This document shows positions 44,701-51,900 of a stretch of 64,000 bases of DNA, in pieces. A program made the position numbers and the translations under genes. The DNA is from Adiantum capillus-veneris (Eukaryota; Streptophyta; Polypodiopsida; Polypodiales; Pteridaceae), in contig CM043968.1 in NCBI GenBank assembly GCA_014529385.2, positions 3,947,501 through 4,011,500 on the forward strand, in the 5' to 3' direction. The notes under the pieces are model-generated. The model did not search any database. It was not told where the DNA came from and was given only the letters and a program-made list of their open reading frames with translations. Position 1 is the stretch's first letter; every line of letters starts with the position of its first letter.

Positions 44701-47700
44701 GCAGCAAGCAAGCATCCCAACAACCCAAAACAAATAAAAGTACAAAACGGAAAGCAAACCAAGAGAAAGGACGAAAGAAAGCAGAAAAGTATATAGTAGC
44801 AAAATAGCTAGGGGGAGGGTAATGTGGATGAGGATGGGCTCTATGTTTATGGGCTCACAATGTAGAACTATACACTTCCTGAGTTTATATGCTTAGTCTA
44901 GCTACCTTTGTCCTCTCCCATAATGAAGATGTAATATGGTATACATTCATAAGCTCAAAATAATTTGAATTCACGAATTATAAGAGGGAATAAAGCACTC
45001 ATAAAACTATAAAAGCAAGGGACACAAGAAAAGAAAAAAAAAACTAAATTGCTTTATTTGCTACAAAACAAAACTAGATAAAACAAAACATTATTAACTT
45101 AAAAATATTTTTAGAAAAGGCATGCGCAAAATAAGTTGACGCAACTTACTTGGCTAAAACTTAAAACAAGTACTCAACTTTAAACAAAAAAGGATAAGAC
45201 GTCTTAAAAACTTAATCTAGAAATTAAACTTCATACAACAACTTCTAAAGGAGCAAATTTTGAAGTCCTAACGTAAGCTAATTACGAAATCAAAAAATGA
45301 ATACTACTACAAACCTACGAAGAAGAGGCTACAAATAACCAAAGAAGTACAAAAGATCCAAACTTGACAATATATGACCTCAACTTCGCTACTTGTCCAA
45401 ACAGGAAGAATAAGATTATCATCTTTATCATGCATAGCTTGGACAACAGCTATGACATCCCTACTCACGTCGTCAGTGCCCAAGAGTAAGTGTAGGTTTG
45501 TATAGAGGTCATCCATGCTTTGAATGTACTCTACAAAACCAATGAGCCGAGTTTCTATCACCCTCCGGAGGTTACGGGAATACTCAGCCGTGATAAAAGC
45601 TAGCATTTGTCAAGCTAGAGTAAAAATAGTAGAAGCGCTAGAGATCAAAACCACAAAATAGTGTGTTACTAAGTCAAACAATAAGTGGGCTTTTAAGCTC
45701 CCCACTTTTATTGAATTTACTACTAATTATCTTAAACATTCCAAAGGAAGAAACATTAAAAATAAATTTTTTACGATGCAAAAATGAACGAACGTTTTTC
45801 ATGATTCTTTTGAATGAGTATCTTTTCTCAATGAGTAAAGAAATAAGATGGCACGATTGTCTTTGTACTAGAACAAAGACGATAAAATCTAAATAGTTTA
45901 GAGCAAATGACACCGTACTTAGCTAAAAGAGAAGTGTTCGAAGAAATACGAAGCATATGAATGATATTTAGATTGGCATGTTCTGGTTCAAGGCGCTTAT
46001 CATAGATACCTACTTCTAATCCCAAGGGAGTTTGAAAAATTCTTAAGGTCTAAGAAAGCACAACAAGCACTATTTGTGATACAGTTAAGTTCACAAAACT
46101 CCTTAAGATAAGATCCTCCACCTACAGAACTCAAATTCAAGTACATAAAATCTTGAAAAGAAGGAACGTCAGGACCAATCTTACATTGCATAACTTGTGC
46201 AAAATTATTGGGCAAGTGTTAGCAAGGACAAGACGCTCCATAAAATCAAACTCATAAGTAAAAAGATAAAAAATAGCAAGAAAAACAACACAATTGGTGC
46301 CCATAGGGATACCAATTGTTTGCTTGAAAAGAGAGTCACTGATGGTTATATATAAATTGTCCAAAAGAAAAACTAACCAAGATATCATGTCAAAGTCATC
46401 CATCTACAATCCTTGTGAATCTCTTTCTTCCTTTGTCTACATCTACATTCTTATTTTTTAACCATTAGAAGTCAAAGTTCAAGGCTTACTTTTCTACTAG
46501 CAATGCCTTGTACCTATCCTTCTCAAGCTTGTACGCAAAAACTTTTGAAATAAGAGACTTGACTCTGATTTAAGGTCCTCCAAATTTGGCTTCGTATATA
46601 GCGTTGTAAGGTCAAAAGTTTGGAGACATAAAGGAGAAGATTTTTTCTTAAGGCTTCTTGAAGAGTTCAAAACCTTTATAACAGGAATCACACCTACTGA
46701 ATCGTTTAAAATCCAGCTTGAATCGGTAGATACGTCTATGGGGTAAAAAAATCCTCGAAGAATATGCCAAAGTCTGAGTGGAGCCAAGCGAATCAATGTG
46801 TTCTCTCTTGGCGATGTCATCCCTTTGTAATAAAGCCTGAGCATCCAATACCTTGATGCTCTCTGCCTCCAACCAGCTTTAATACTCTTGCAGAATTGAC
46901 TCCTTGTTGAGGTGACACCAGGGAGTGGACCTTGAAGGAAGGAAAATCTATAGCCGGTACCCTCCTCCCTGTGTAGTCTAGGTCTCTAGTCACGTCTCTA
47001 TGGCATTGAATGTCTAGTAGAAACTGACCCCAGCTGTGTTGATCCACTAACTCTAGGAGCTGGTGTGTAGAGGGCAGCTCTCCCAAAAGTCCCACTCCCT
47101 GACAGTAGAGTATGCTCTGTATCTACGTACATAACGCTTCTTACTCTCCACGTCCTCTCAGCACAATGTGCAGGTCCTCTGCTCTAGGGAGCCAAGCTGC
47201 TATGCCTGTCCCTATCTCTAGGAGGTGAGAAGATACTCTAGGCTGGCCAAGTGCCAACCTAGCGCCATGTAATAAGAATGCCTACATGTATCTGGGTCGC
47301 TATATAAATCCATCCTCTGAGATGCTGGAGAAGTGATCTTTGTTGAGCATCTTTGATGGTAGAGGCTGACTGCTGTAGGAAAGTCATATCACCCTCAGGA
47401 AGGGAGGTTACAAGACTAGCCTCAGCCGAAGTATCTCTCTACAAAATTTATCGTGCTCGACATTCAATAATAAGGTACACAGCGGATTGAGCTAAAAGCT
47501 ATTGCACTTCACCTTTACAATCAAGGGCAAAAACCATGTACATTACACTTAATAAAGAAGGCGAGAAATATGTGTACTTCTGGTGATTCAATGTGAATTG
47601 ACAAAAAGAATAAGGACAAGAATTTACCAGTGAGGTTGTTGTGGCTAAGATCAAGCTCCTCCAAAAGTCCTAACCCTGCCGATAGAAGAGTTGGAGGTAC

Positions 47701-48543
47701 CGCACCCGTAAAGAAATTATTATTTAGCCGAAGTGACACCAGTGCAATCACGAACTCAAAGTCTGGGAGGTTGCCAAAAAGCTGATTGTGGCTCATATCC
47801 AAGACTTTCAGTTTTTCTGCAAAAACTGAGGCGAGTTTTGCCGGAGCAAGAGGGCCGGAGAGCTGATTATGACTAAGATTAACATGCTCCACGATCTGTA
47901 GTAAGGGAAGTGTATCATTGGGCTGCCAGGGAACAAAGCCAGATAGTTTGTTACTACTAAGATCAATTGTTGTGAGAGATGACAACCCAAGGAGCGCAGC
48001 ATCAAGCACACCACTGAGCTGGTTGTCATGTAAGTCGAGTGACCTTAAGGTGGTAAGGGAAGAGAACTCTGAAGGTAAGGAACCACGCAGTCTATTTGAA
48101 GATACGTTGAGGTGGAGGAGGCTTTGCAAGGCACTAATGCTAATGGGGATGGAGCCTGTGAACTGATTATGTGATAGATCCAAAGCTTCCAAGTTGCTGA
48201 GATTGCCAAGATCATTTGGCAGCTCGCCAGAAAGAAAATTGTTGGAGAGGTTAAGGGATGTCAACGAATGCAACATTGTGATGCTGTTGGGTGGAATGCT
48301 CCCTTGGAGGCCTTGTCCTGATAGATCCAAAGCAACCACAGCATCACCCACACAAGAGACGCCACAGAATGAGCTGGGACATGCATCTCCTGACTGACTG
48401 ACCCATGTTGTGGCCACACACCCAGCACCCCGAGGTTTCAGGCTCTTCAGTAACTTCAGAAGAGCAGCTCCATCATCCCCGCTCACACTGCCAGAGAGCA
48501 AACATAAGAATAACATGCAGAAAGGAAATCCTGGCAGGGTCAT
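24628..48543 (-). CDS. LRR receptor-like pseudokinase, GHR1/At5g10020 type, three exons
   Basis: Join of 48543-47628, 27029-25386 and 25220-24628: 3153 nt, 1050 residues plus stop, matching the roughly 1050 residues usual in this subfamily. Order in the protein: signal peptide (1-22), LRR N-cap with a Cys cluster, leucine-rich repeats to about 565, membrane segment 595-617, Ser-rich juxtamembrane region, kinase-like domain from about 765. The stretch SPDKLAGDLHFLD followed by EELSRAPAEVLGRSSHGTSY is characteristic of the Arabidopsis GHR1 and At5g10020 group. Family knowledge: GHR1 is a plasma-membrane protein in stomatal H2O2/ABA signalling and is described as a pseudokinase. Here the Lys of the VK motif is present (793), but HRD is replaced by HGN (890-892) and DFG by DYG (911-913), so phosphotransfer is doubtful. 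Both introns are phase 1 with GT-AG ends. No stop or frameshift interrupts it. Orthology to GHR1 rather than At5g10020 is not resolved; the kinase part looks nearer At5g10020. Confidence 0.9.
25221..25385 (-). other. 165-bp phase-1 intron inside the kinase domain
   Basis: Donor GTATAC at 25385, acceptor GCTTGCAG ending at 25221. Joining gives SLAGHLN, the split Asp codon G|AT, then RTAQGN, matching the spacing in relatives. The frame without splicing ends a few codons into the intron. Confidence 0.85.
25386..27029 (-). CDS. Exon 2: LRRs, membrane segment, kinase N-lobe
   Basis: Encodes residues 306-854 (first and last codons split). It starts GEVPRILSTSLKIVNIS, continues with about nine LRRs, then FPGND as in family members before the membrane segment (GIIGGCLAGLALLAVVGLLM). 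A Ser/Pro-rich cytoplasmic linker follows, then the kinase-like N-lobe with a Gly-loop variant (LGRSSHGTSY), the VK lysine and LRGYYWGPREHEKLILSD. The frame is open upstream to 27066, but those 12 residues are intron read-through. The donor at 25385 is AACG|GTATAC. Confidence 0.9.
27030..29269. other. Intron sequence next to exon 2
   Basis: Up to about 28240 no repeat was recognised. 28240-28480 looks like a retroelement LTR (TGTTAGGTGCAGTGG; GAAAGAGAGATACGC), strand unclear. 28500-28960 is a degenerate minisatellite (listed separately). Confidence 0.4.
28500..28960. repeat. Degenerate minisatellite GGTACTGATGGG / GACGACGATGAC
   Basis: Irregular units of about 15 bp (GGTACTGATGGG-like) pass into units of about 50 bp that combine GAGGTACTGATGGG, TTCTATGTCGACGACG and GATGACGA. 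At least six copies, all diverged. Confidence 0.75.
29270..29570 (-). mobile_element. Copia LTR A, 301 bp
   Basis: On the minus strand it begins TGTTGGGTTAAAGGCCC and ends GCGCGCTCATCA. It is preceded on that strand by a polypurine tract (AAGTGGGAGGT, 29571-29581). Confidence 0.85.
29571..29593 (-). mobile_element. 23-bp spacer fusing primer-site side to polypurine tract
   Basis: Only the last bases before an LTR (CAG next to TGATG, as at 34894) and a polypurine tract remain between LTR A and LTR B. This is a nearly complete internal deletion of a neighbouring element. Confidence 0.6.
29594..29918 (-). mobile_element. Copia LTR B, 325 bp
   Basis: Same family as LTR A and C, longer because of a GA run (29707-29748; CT in element sense). 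It is followed at 29919-29930 by the polypurine tract of the long internal region, so it is that element's 3' LTR. Confidence 0.85.
29954..31401 (-). pseudogene. Copia reverse transcriptase and RNase H (broken)
   Basis: Reads NKWVYKIKIVDAKPKYKARL, VAKGYVQTKGIDFQEVLSPV, MDVHTAFLHGDVEEELYMKQ, then LVLYVNGMLIAA, where the catalytic YVDD has become YVNG (30901-30912). A stop lies at 30850. RNase H follows (MRYLKGTKNK; GFCDSDMAGD; ALSTTEAEYISAIEASKEAI) with a shift near 30100 before NPAYALTKCLPK. Not functional. Confidence 0.9.
31402..33245 (-). pseudogene. Copia protease and integrase (broken)
   Basis: Protease: WIVDSGASFYVTPIKECFST. GAG-pre-integrase: MELWHKRLGHMSQKDLSKLC. Integrase core: FDVCSMLTKSMGGACYFVSF, LRTDNGGEFTSAEFNKFSGN and SSNGVAERFNRTLCERVRCM, with the D, D and E residues visible. 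C-terminal linker to the RT at 32027-31400 (YGEEGEMGYRIW; RRSTRPRRIVSRYGPS). Frames change at about 32690, 32600 and 31380, and there are stops at 33180-33270. Confidence 0.9.
33274..34144 (-). pseudogene. Copia gag with CCHC knuckle (one frameshift)
   Basis: Starts MASSSSDVKNLFEIKRFDGT; FNLWKDKIQGILFLKD and LWQLQDSNLPPFDDKLK are typical UBN2 gag text. A frameshift at about 33580 leads into NMVRGRTEKKN and the zinc knuckle CYQCGRKGHKKLDC near 33440. The frame ends at 33274. Confidence 0.9.
34145..34883 (-). mobile_element. Copia untranslated leader, minus strand
   Basis: Between primer site and gag start. AT-rich, no frame with support. Confidence 0.7.
34884..34895 (-). promoter_or_regulatory. 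Copia primer-binding site
   Basis: Minus strand TGGTATCAGAGC, exact match to the common initiator-Met tRNA primer site, two bases inside LTR C. Confidence 0.9.
34898..35199 (-). mobile_element. Copia LTR C (5' LTR), 302 bp
   Basis: TGTTGGGTTAAAGG at 35199 to CGCGCTCATCA at 34898. Short GA run 35011-35026. Flanking bases 35200-35204 (TTAAA) do not exactly repeat those left of LTR A (TTATA), so a target-site duplication is not proven. Confidence 0.85.
35200..35502. other. Unassigned spacer in the receptor intron
   Basis: Between the Copia 5' LTR and the Gypsy LTR fragment. It carries TGACCTATAAGAGGTGGTTCA twice (about 35276 and 35478). No coding potential seen. Confidence 0.4.
35503..35600 (-). 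repeat. Gypsy LTR, part left of the hAT insertion
   Basis: GGTAGGCTTTGGCTTTCACC, then CGAAATTCTTTACTTTAGA, matching 41168-41250. It continues at 38679 after the hAT element. The last 8 bases (35593-35600, GAATTAAC) are the target-site duplication. Confidence 0.85.
35601..38678 (+). mobile_element. hAT transposon with terminal repeats and 8-bp duplication
   Basis: 3078 bp. Ends CATAGTTACACGGGACGG at the left and CCGTCCCATGTAACTATG at the right are inverted repeats with a few mismatches. GAATTAAC flanks both sides (35593-35600, 38679-38686). An empty copy of the target exists at 41245-41252 in a related Gypsy LTR, with GAATTAAC once. The inner sequence encodes a hAT transposase in the plus direction, opposite to the receptor gene. 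Confidence 0.93.
36068..38311 (+). pseudogene. hAT transposase, copy 3 (broken)
   Basis: Begins MSSQANSTSQADSSQRRPAV. BED-type finger region RVHLLHEPSHEVKFCP, with a TGA at 36293. Exon 1 continues to ARFFFHDHIAFHALR at 36600. Probable intron 36601-36719 (GTGAGT..GGATAG); after it a lengthened CT run shifts the frame before LYFRTMVMKIGKYGSSYV. Core: SLLVDGWSDTRKRSIHKVT, VADGEASNREAGAIIEGMYP and CMAHSLNNLLKDIGNLSW. C-terminal dimerisation domain: YYSPLHAAAYVLDPEF and RVLSQACTTSCLEQLWSVYS, to RNRLGVERANDLVFVSANLR, stop at 38309. A 35-bp tandem duplication lies at 36940-37020. At least three lesions, so not active. Confidence 0.9.
38679..39300 (-). repeat. Gypsy LTR, part right of the hAT insertion
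   Basis: AACCTGTAGGCCCCAAAATC, GGCGCCCCTTTCGGTATTTC and the following 500 bp match 41245-41767 with a few percent difference. Read on the minus strand it is the upstream half of the LTR. Confidence 0.8.
39301..40449 (-). repeat. Gypsy 3' region and further LTR-like debris
   Basis: Many TGAAAACGCA and TGAAAATCA phrases as in the other Gypsy leaders. 40060-40220 matches 18650-18790. No frame is supportable. Confidence 0.45.
40450..40647 (-). pseudogene. Gypsy integrase C-terminus with chromodomain
   Basis: MVKFKNYPPMDGKWMEEHEL and LELPNVLQLYLEVFGLQPTY resemble the chromodomain (VKWKGYP..ATWEPEE..L) at the end of chromovirus integrases. Only this tail remains. It lies upstream, in the element sense, of the LTR at 38679, so that LTR is probably its 3' LTR. 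Confidence 0.65.
40880..41060 (-). pseudogene. Gypsy gag N-terminus fragment
   Basis: Minus strand from an ATG near 41056: MADKGKGIMEEGFSSQDRQE. The EEGFSSQ part resembles EEGSSSQG in the gag at 10344-10081. It directly follows the LTR at 41160-41767, as expected for an element start. After about 30 codons there are stops. Confidence 0.5.
41158..41767 (-). repeat. Gypsy LTR with the empty hAT target site
   Basis: Matches 35503-35600 plus 38679-39211, with GAATTAAC only once (41245-41252). At 41767 it abuts the RNase H-like end of a Gypsy pol fragment. Confidence 0.8.
41768..42245 (-). pseudogene. Gypsy reverse transcriptase fragment
   Basis: KEEHRDHLTAVFNELRKNRL, INAKRIELFWEDIYFLGHFV, SKDGVRMDLAKAEAIMSWPD and LKSVHDIRGF come from the end of the RT. 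After a shift come YRRFIQNFAKIAFPLHAL-like text and RFVV.CDACGHSLGAI from the RNase H start. Stops and one frameshift. The catalytic half is missing. Confidence 0.85.
42246..42590. other. Unassigned intron spacer
   Basis: No coding or repeat structure that I can support. Confidence 0.3.
42640..43120. repeat. 66-bp minisatellite
   Basis: Four near-identical units with AATAACC starting at 42884, 42950, 43016 and 43082 (period 66), around the phrase GGGTCCGGGCCATGAGTAAA. Diverged relatives of the unit start lie at about 42590-42720. As 66 is divisible by three, one frame stays open (MSKTTLFNHSILPPQITTRV repeated), which is probably incidental. Confidence 0.9.
43330..43870 (-). pseudogene. Gypsy gag fragment
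   Basis: Minus-strand text FRVTVFLRGRAMQMLIATKQ, then W.AFKKNFARSYMVFDIFLW and QRNIVCPRADG in shifting frames looks like a retrotransposon gag domain. It lies just inside the primer site at 43870-43883. Weak, heavily shifted. Confidence 0.45.
43870..44340 (-). mobile_element. Gypsy LTR and primer site
   Basis: Minus strand: LTR ending TTCTTGTGACA (43884) followed by GTGGTATTAGAGCA (43870-43883), a variant of the Met-tRNA primer site. GA run 43978-43993 is CT in element sense. It shares GCGCCCCTTTCGATATTTCT with the other Gypsy LTRs. The upstream LTR end was not located; 44340 is approximate. Confidence 0.6.
44341..45819. other. Intron stretch without recognised element
   Basis: AT-rich. A minus-strand frame 45606-45307 (FITAEYSRNLRRVIETRLIG; FVEYIQSMDDLYTNLHLLLG) has no family I know. 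It lies downstream of the Penelope-like RT in the same direction and could be part of that element. Confidence 0.35.
45820..46870 (-). pseudogene. Second Penelope-like reverse transcriptase, decayed
   Basis: Minus-strand order: LQTFDLTTLYTKPNLEDLKS (motif A, about 46600), DNLYITISDSLFKQTIGIPM then GTNC (about 46310), FYLFTYEFDFMERLV, a degraded active-site stretch, SYLKEFCELN and CCAFLDLK (about 46060-46110), then GIYDKRLEP and FRFYRLCSS (46010-45850). The combination GIPMGTNC, YLFTYEFDF, FLDL and YDKR is that of Penelope-like RTs found in many animals and some algae, different from the GTAMGSN type at 13936. At least five frame changes; the DD box is not readable. Confidence 0.75.
46871..47627. 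other. Intron sequence next to exon 1
   Basis: A minus-strand frame 47095-46817 (STHQLLELVDQHSWGQFLLD) lies just upstream of the RT and may be its N-terminal region, but no motif supports this. The rest is unassigned. Confidence 0.3.
47628..48543 (-). CDS. Exon 1: signal peptide and first LRRs of the receptor pseudokinase
   Basis: Encodes residues 1-305 plus the first base of codon 306. I chose the ATG at 48541-48543 because a hydrophobic signal peptide (MTLPGFPFCMLFLCLLSG) follows at once. An in-frame ATG at 48624 would add 27 basic, Cys-rich residues in front and hide the signal. After DDGAALLKLL comes the LRR N-cap (CPSSFCGVSC), then repeats of the LxxLxLSxNxLSGxIP type. The exon ends at NNLTG with donor G|GTAAAT; the frame then runs on into intron sequence for about 35 non-LRR residues before a stop, which marks the true exon boundary. 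Confidence 0.9.
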
Positions 48544-48908
48544 TACGACAGCCCTCTTTCTACTGCATGCTGTTCTCTTACCACCCCCCCACGTCAACAG
48601 CCTATAGCACCGACACACGCCCACAAACTTCTGCGGGTGAGAATTTCTGCTGTTTCAGCTTTCAAGATGCTAATTGCAGAGAAAAAGAAGACGATTCCCC
48701 ACTGCATTTCTGTTGCAGCCTATTCTTGGACGCCTCCGAAAGAGGAAAGAAAACCTTGTAATTAAAGGGACGGCCCTCCGTAAGAGCGAGGCGATGGCCA
48801 TTTTCTACACGACCCCACGGCAGCTGAGATCTGCAAACAAACGGAATTTCATGCATTTCCCCAAGCACAACAGAGGTAGCACCTTCTCCCTTAGAGAAGG
48901 CGAGACAT

Positions 48909-48909
48909 A

Positions 48910-48971
<62 letters not shown>
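48909..48971. repeat. (GT)n(GA)n compound microsatellite upstream of the receptor gene
   Basis: About 31 bp of GT followed by about 32 bp of GA on the plus strand. In the sense of the minus-strand gene it reads (TC)n(AC)n, some 370-430 bp before the ATG, probably in the 5' leader or core promoter. Confidence 0.9.
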
Positions 48972-48973
<2 letters not shown>

Positions 48974-51900
48974 CGCAGGAGGAGGAGCTTACAACGTGGG
49001 CACAAAGCGGGGCATAGGGATCCCTGGCAAATGCCACCTTCGCTTTGCAGAGGGGCGCACCATACGAAGCAGGCCCGGGCGAGCGAGCGAGCGAGTGAGT
49101 CAGCACGTGAGCTGCCATGTTGTTAAGAAAGGGCACTGTTGCACTGTGTGCCAACCTACCTTTTATAAATTGCACAACAACGAGCCATCGATCATGATCG
49201 CACAAATGAAGTGGACTGTGGAAGTCGAGATTCGCCCCAATTTGTGGACTAACACCAAGAGGGGACAAATGTGACTCGCAAAAGCCTCTCTATTGGACTG
49301 AACCATGTCTCTGAAGTGTTCCGGAAAAATGTGTCTCCGCTTAATATCGTGCCGTTTTCAATTTCAAAAATTCCGGTTGAGGGCAAGGGGAAGGAAGAAA
49401 TCCCGTCCCAATATCGAGAAAAGTAGTGTAAAAACCCAAATAATAAACCTAATTTTAAAAATTTTCCTCTTTGCGAATTCAAGAAAAGGAATTTTGTATG
49501 TTTGGAAAATTGATTTTTCTCGAACATTGTGTGACAGTCTTTGACACGCCTTCGATCGTCGTCTAGGACTTCGGAACCTTAAAATTAGAAGTGTGTCTTG
49601 ATGGCCTACATGAGAAGATGCCTAGGTAATGCCCCTCTTAAAAGAGAAGGAAGAGAAAAAAGCTTGCAAATCATTAATTTTTTCGTGTAACGTAAGTCAT
49701 AAAGCTTTACTTGAACGTCCACAATTGCGAGTGCGACAATTAACGCAAGCCAAAAAACTTCCTTTTCTTCTATGATTATAGTGCGATGCAAAGTGACATC
49801 GCTAGAAAGATAAGAGGGAGATGGAAGAGGTGTCAATTCCAAACCAAGGGATTGTCTTGCTTTGGGTAGGTTCAAGGCCCCCCATCATCAATCTCTTTAT
49901 CATTCAATGATTAATTGTTGAGGATATAAACAGGGAGCACAGAGGATCAAAAGTTGGCTCATTCGTGACAATTGCAATATCGTCGAGGCCAAAGCGCCTA
50001 GTCAAAACATGTTTCACATTATAAGCCACAGGTTGTTAAGACACATGTGTGGCTTTATGAAGGTTTTGGGTTTAATGACATGGAATTACAAGAGGCATTG
50101 GATGAGCCTCGAGGGATTCCTTAATGGCTAAGATGCTTTGGATTTGTAGATCGTATGCATGTTGAGATCCTTGCACCTTAAATTTCCATGTAAGGATCAA
50201 AAGTACGTAAAAAGGATAACAAGTTACAAGTCACCACCTTGTACACCTCAAGCTCACTATGTACATCCCTATTTGGCAAGTGTTATCCACAATCTCAGCT
50301 TTCAAGAATTTCTGAACAAACCCTAGTGGATATAGAGTGGAAGAGTATACATCAAACAATTGAACATGAAACTTTTCTTGTTTTAGGTAAGCCAAGAAGC
50401 TCGTAGAGGAGAGAAGCCACAAATAAGTAACATTTCCTTAGTTTGGACCACTTATACGCATGTGCAATGGGAGAGTATAATGTTCTCTATTACACATCCC
50501 CATCAACAAGGACACACAAATGTGCAAAAGAGATAAACACACACTTATCCAGTATAGCAATCAATGACACACACTAATTGTAACTAAATTGAAACTTACA
50601 ATTGGTTAATTTGGTAATGGTTGCCTAATGAATCGATTTAACTGATGATACAGACATTCGAGACATGTGAAAAATTAACATTGACGCAATGTAGGGAGTC
50701 AAATTTCATGAGGTCGACCCTCCCTTGAGAGGACTTTCCATTATGAATAGAGAAATTACAAATGTATGCAAATAGAACATTAATCTGTTTGTCGACCTCT
50801 TGGTTAATTAAAGCACTCTGAGAAGACTTAGAACTTCAAAAATTAGAAGCTATGTTTTGCCAAATCGTCACCTATGATACTGGCCTCCCTCTTGAAGGCA
50901 TCCGATTACACAAATCGGATAGCCCTATAGAGGGGAGGAGACACTGGAATAGGAAGATAAGTAATTATGTGTACACAACCTTAAATGAGAAACTAATGGG
51001 ATTAAGAGAATTTCTCTTCTTCGTTGTGCCGTAATAGATTACCTTGTAGTACTAATAAGAACAAAATAGAAAAGAAGTAGCATCATGAGAAGAGCTTTCC
51101 GATAAGCCTAAGCACTCTTCATGGCTCTAGGTTGACTCTCCACACACACACACACACACACACACTCATAGAGGGAGATGGCATCGTGTACAAGAGTGGC
51201 ATCATTGCCCACCGAGCCTTCTCACTTGCTTTTGGAATCTTTCCCCTGCTTTTGGGGTCGACCCCTCTTTCCTTTGTTGAGTTTGAGTGATCTACTTATC
51301 ACAAGCAACATGTGCACTTATCACAAGTCCCTTTTTACATGTTGGCCTTCCTGTGCAGTTTTTGTACTTCTATGCGAATACTAAAATCGAGGTTTGGAAG
51401 TCATTTTGAACTTATTTTATCCTAGAGACTTATGCTAGGTTCCTTAAATAATTTCCCCATCATGATAGACGTTCCTTGAGCTTTTGACATCCTTATGCCC
51501 ATTCCCCTATTGATCAGAGGCAACTCGGACACTAAAAATGCCATTCTTAGGTTGTTTTGTTTTGTTTTCAAAAAAATCCATCATAACCCTTTAAACAAAT
51601 CTTAGTGGTTTGTGAATGTTTTAAAGCTTCTTTATTACTTTAGCTTTGACTTATCATTCTTATTACTCATGAGTCTGTTTTAGGTCCTGTCATAATAACT
51701 AAATATCTAATTCTCCTAAATGATTTTCTCATGTTAAACTGATCATTTAATATGGGAAAGTACCAGGGAAGAAAAAGCTAGAATATTGGTTAAGCTAGCA
51801 GACCAGTCACAGTAGGGATCCAAAGGAGGGAAAATAGGGATCCAAAGGGGGGACCATCTTCAAAAGAGCAATGTGCAACAATGGGCTTCAAAGATCCTAA

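Larger units (their letters stand above)
27030..47627 (-). other. 20.6-kb phase-1 intron packed with transposons
   Basis: Donor GTAAAT at 47627 and acceptor TTGCAG ending at 27030. Splicing joins LDLSHNNLTG to EVPRILSTSL, restoring a continuous repeat as in Arabidopsis relatives, with the split Gly codon G|GG. The intron contains a Copia composite (29270-35199), a hAT element (35601-38678), Gypsy LTR, gag and RT fragments (35503-44340) and a Penelope-like RT (45820-46870). About 1.2 kb next to the acceptor and 0.8 kb next to the donor hold no recognised element. Confidence 0.85.

Noticed and set aside
47521-47627. Extension of the exon 1 frame to a stop at 47521
   Set aside because: The last 35 residues are not LRR-like and follow a perfect donor; splicing to 27029 restores the family sequence.
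48544-48624. Upstream in-frame ATG at 48624 as the start of the receptor
   Set aside because: It would place 27 basic Cys-rich residues before the signal peptide; the ATG at 48543 gives a normal signal and length.
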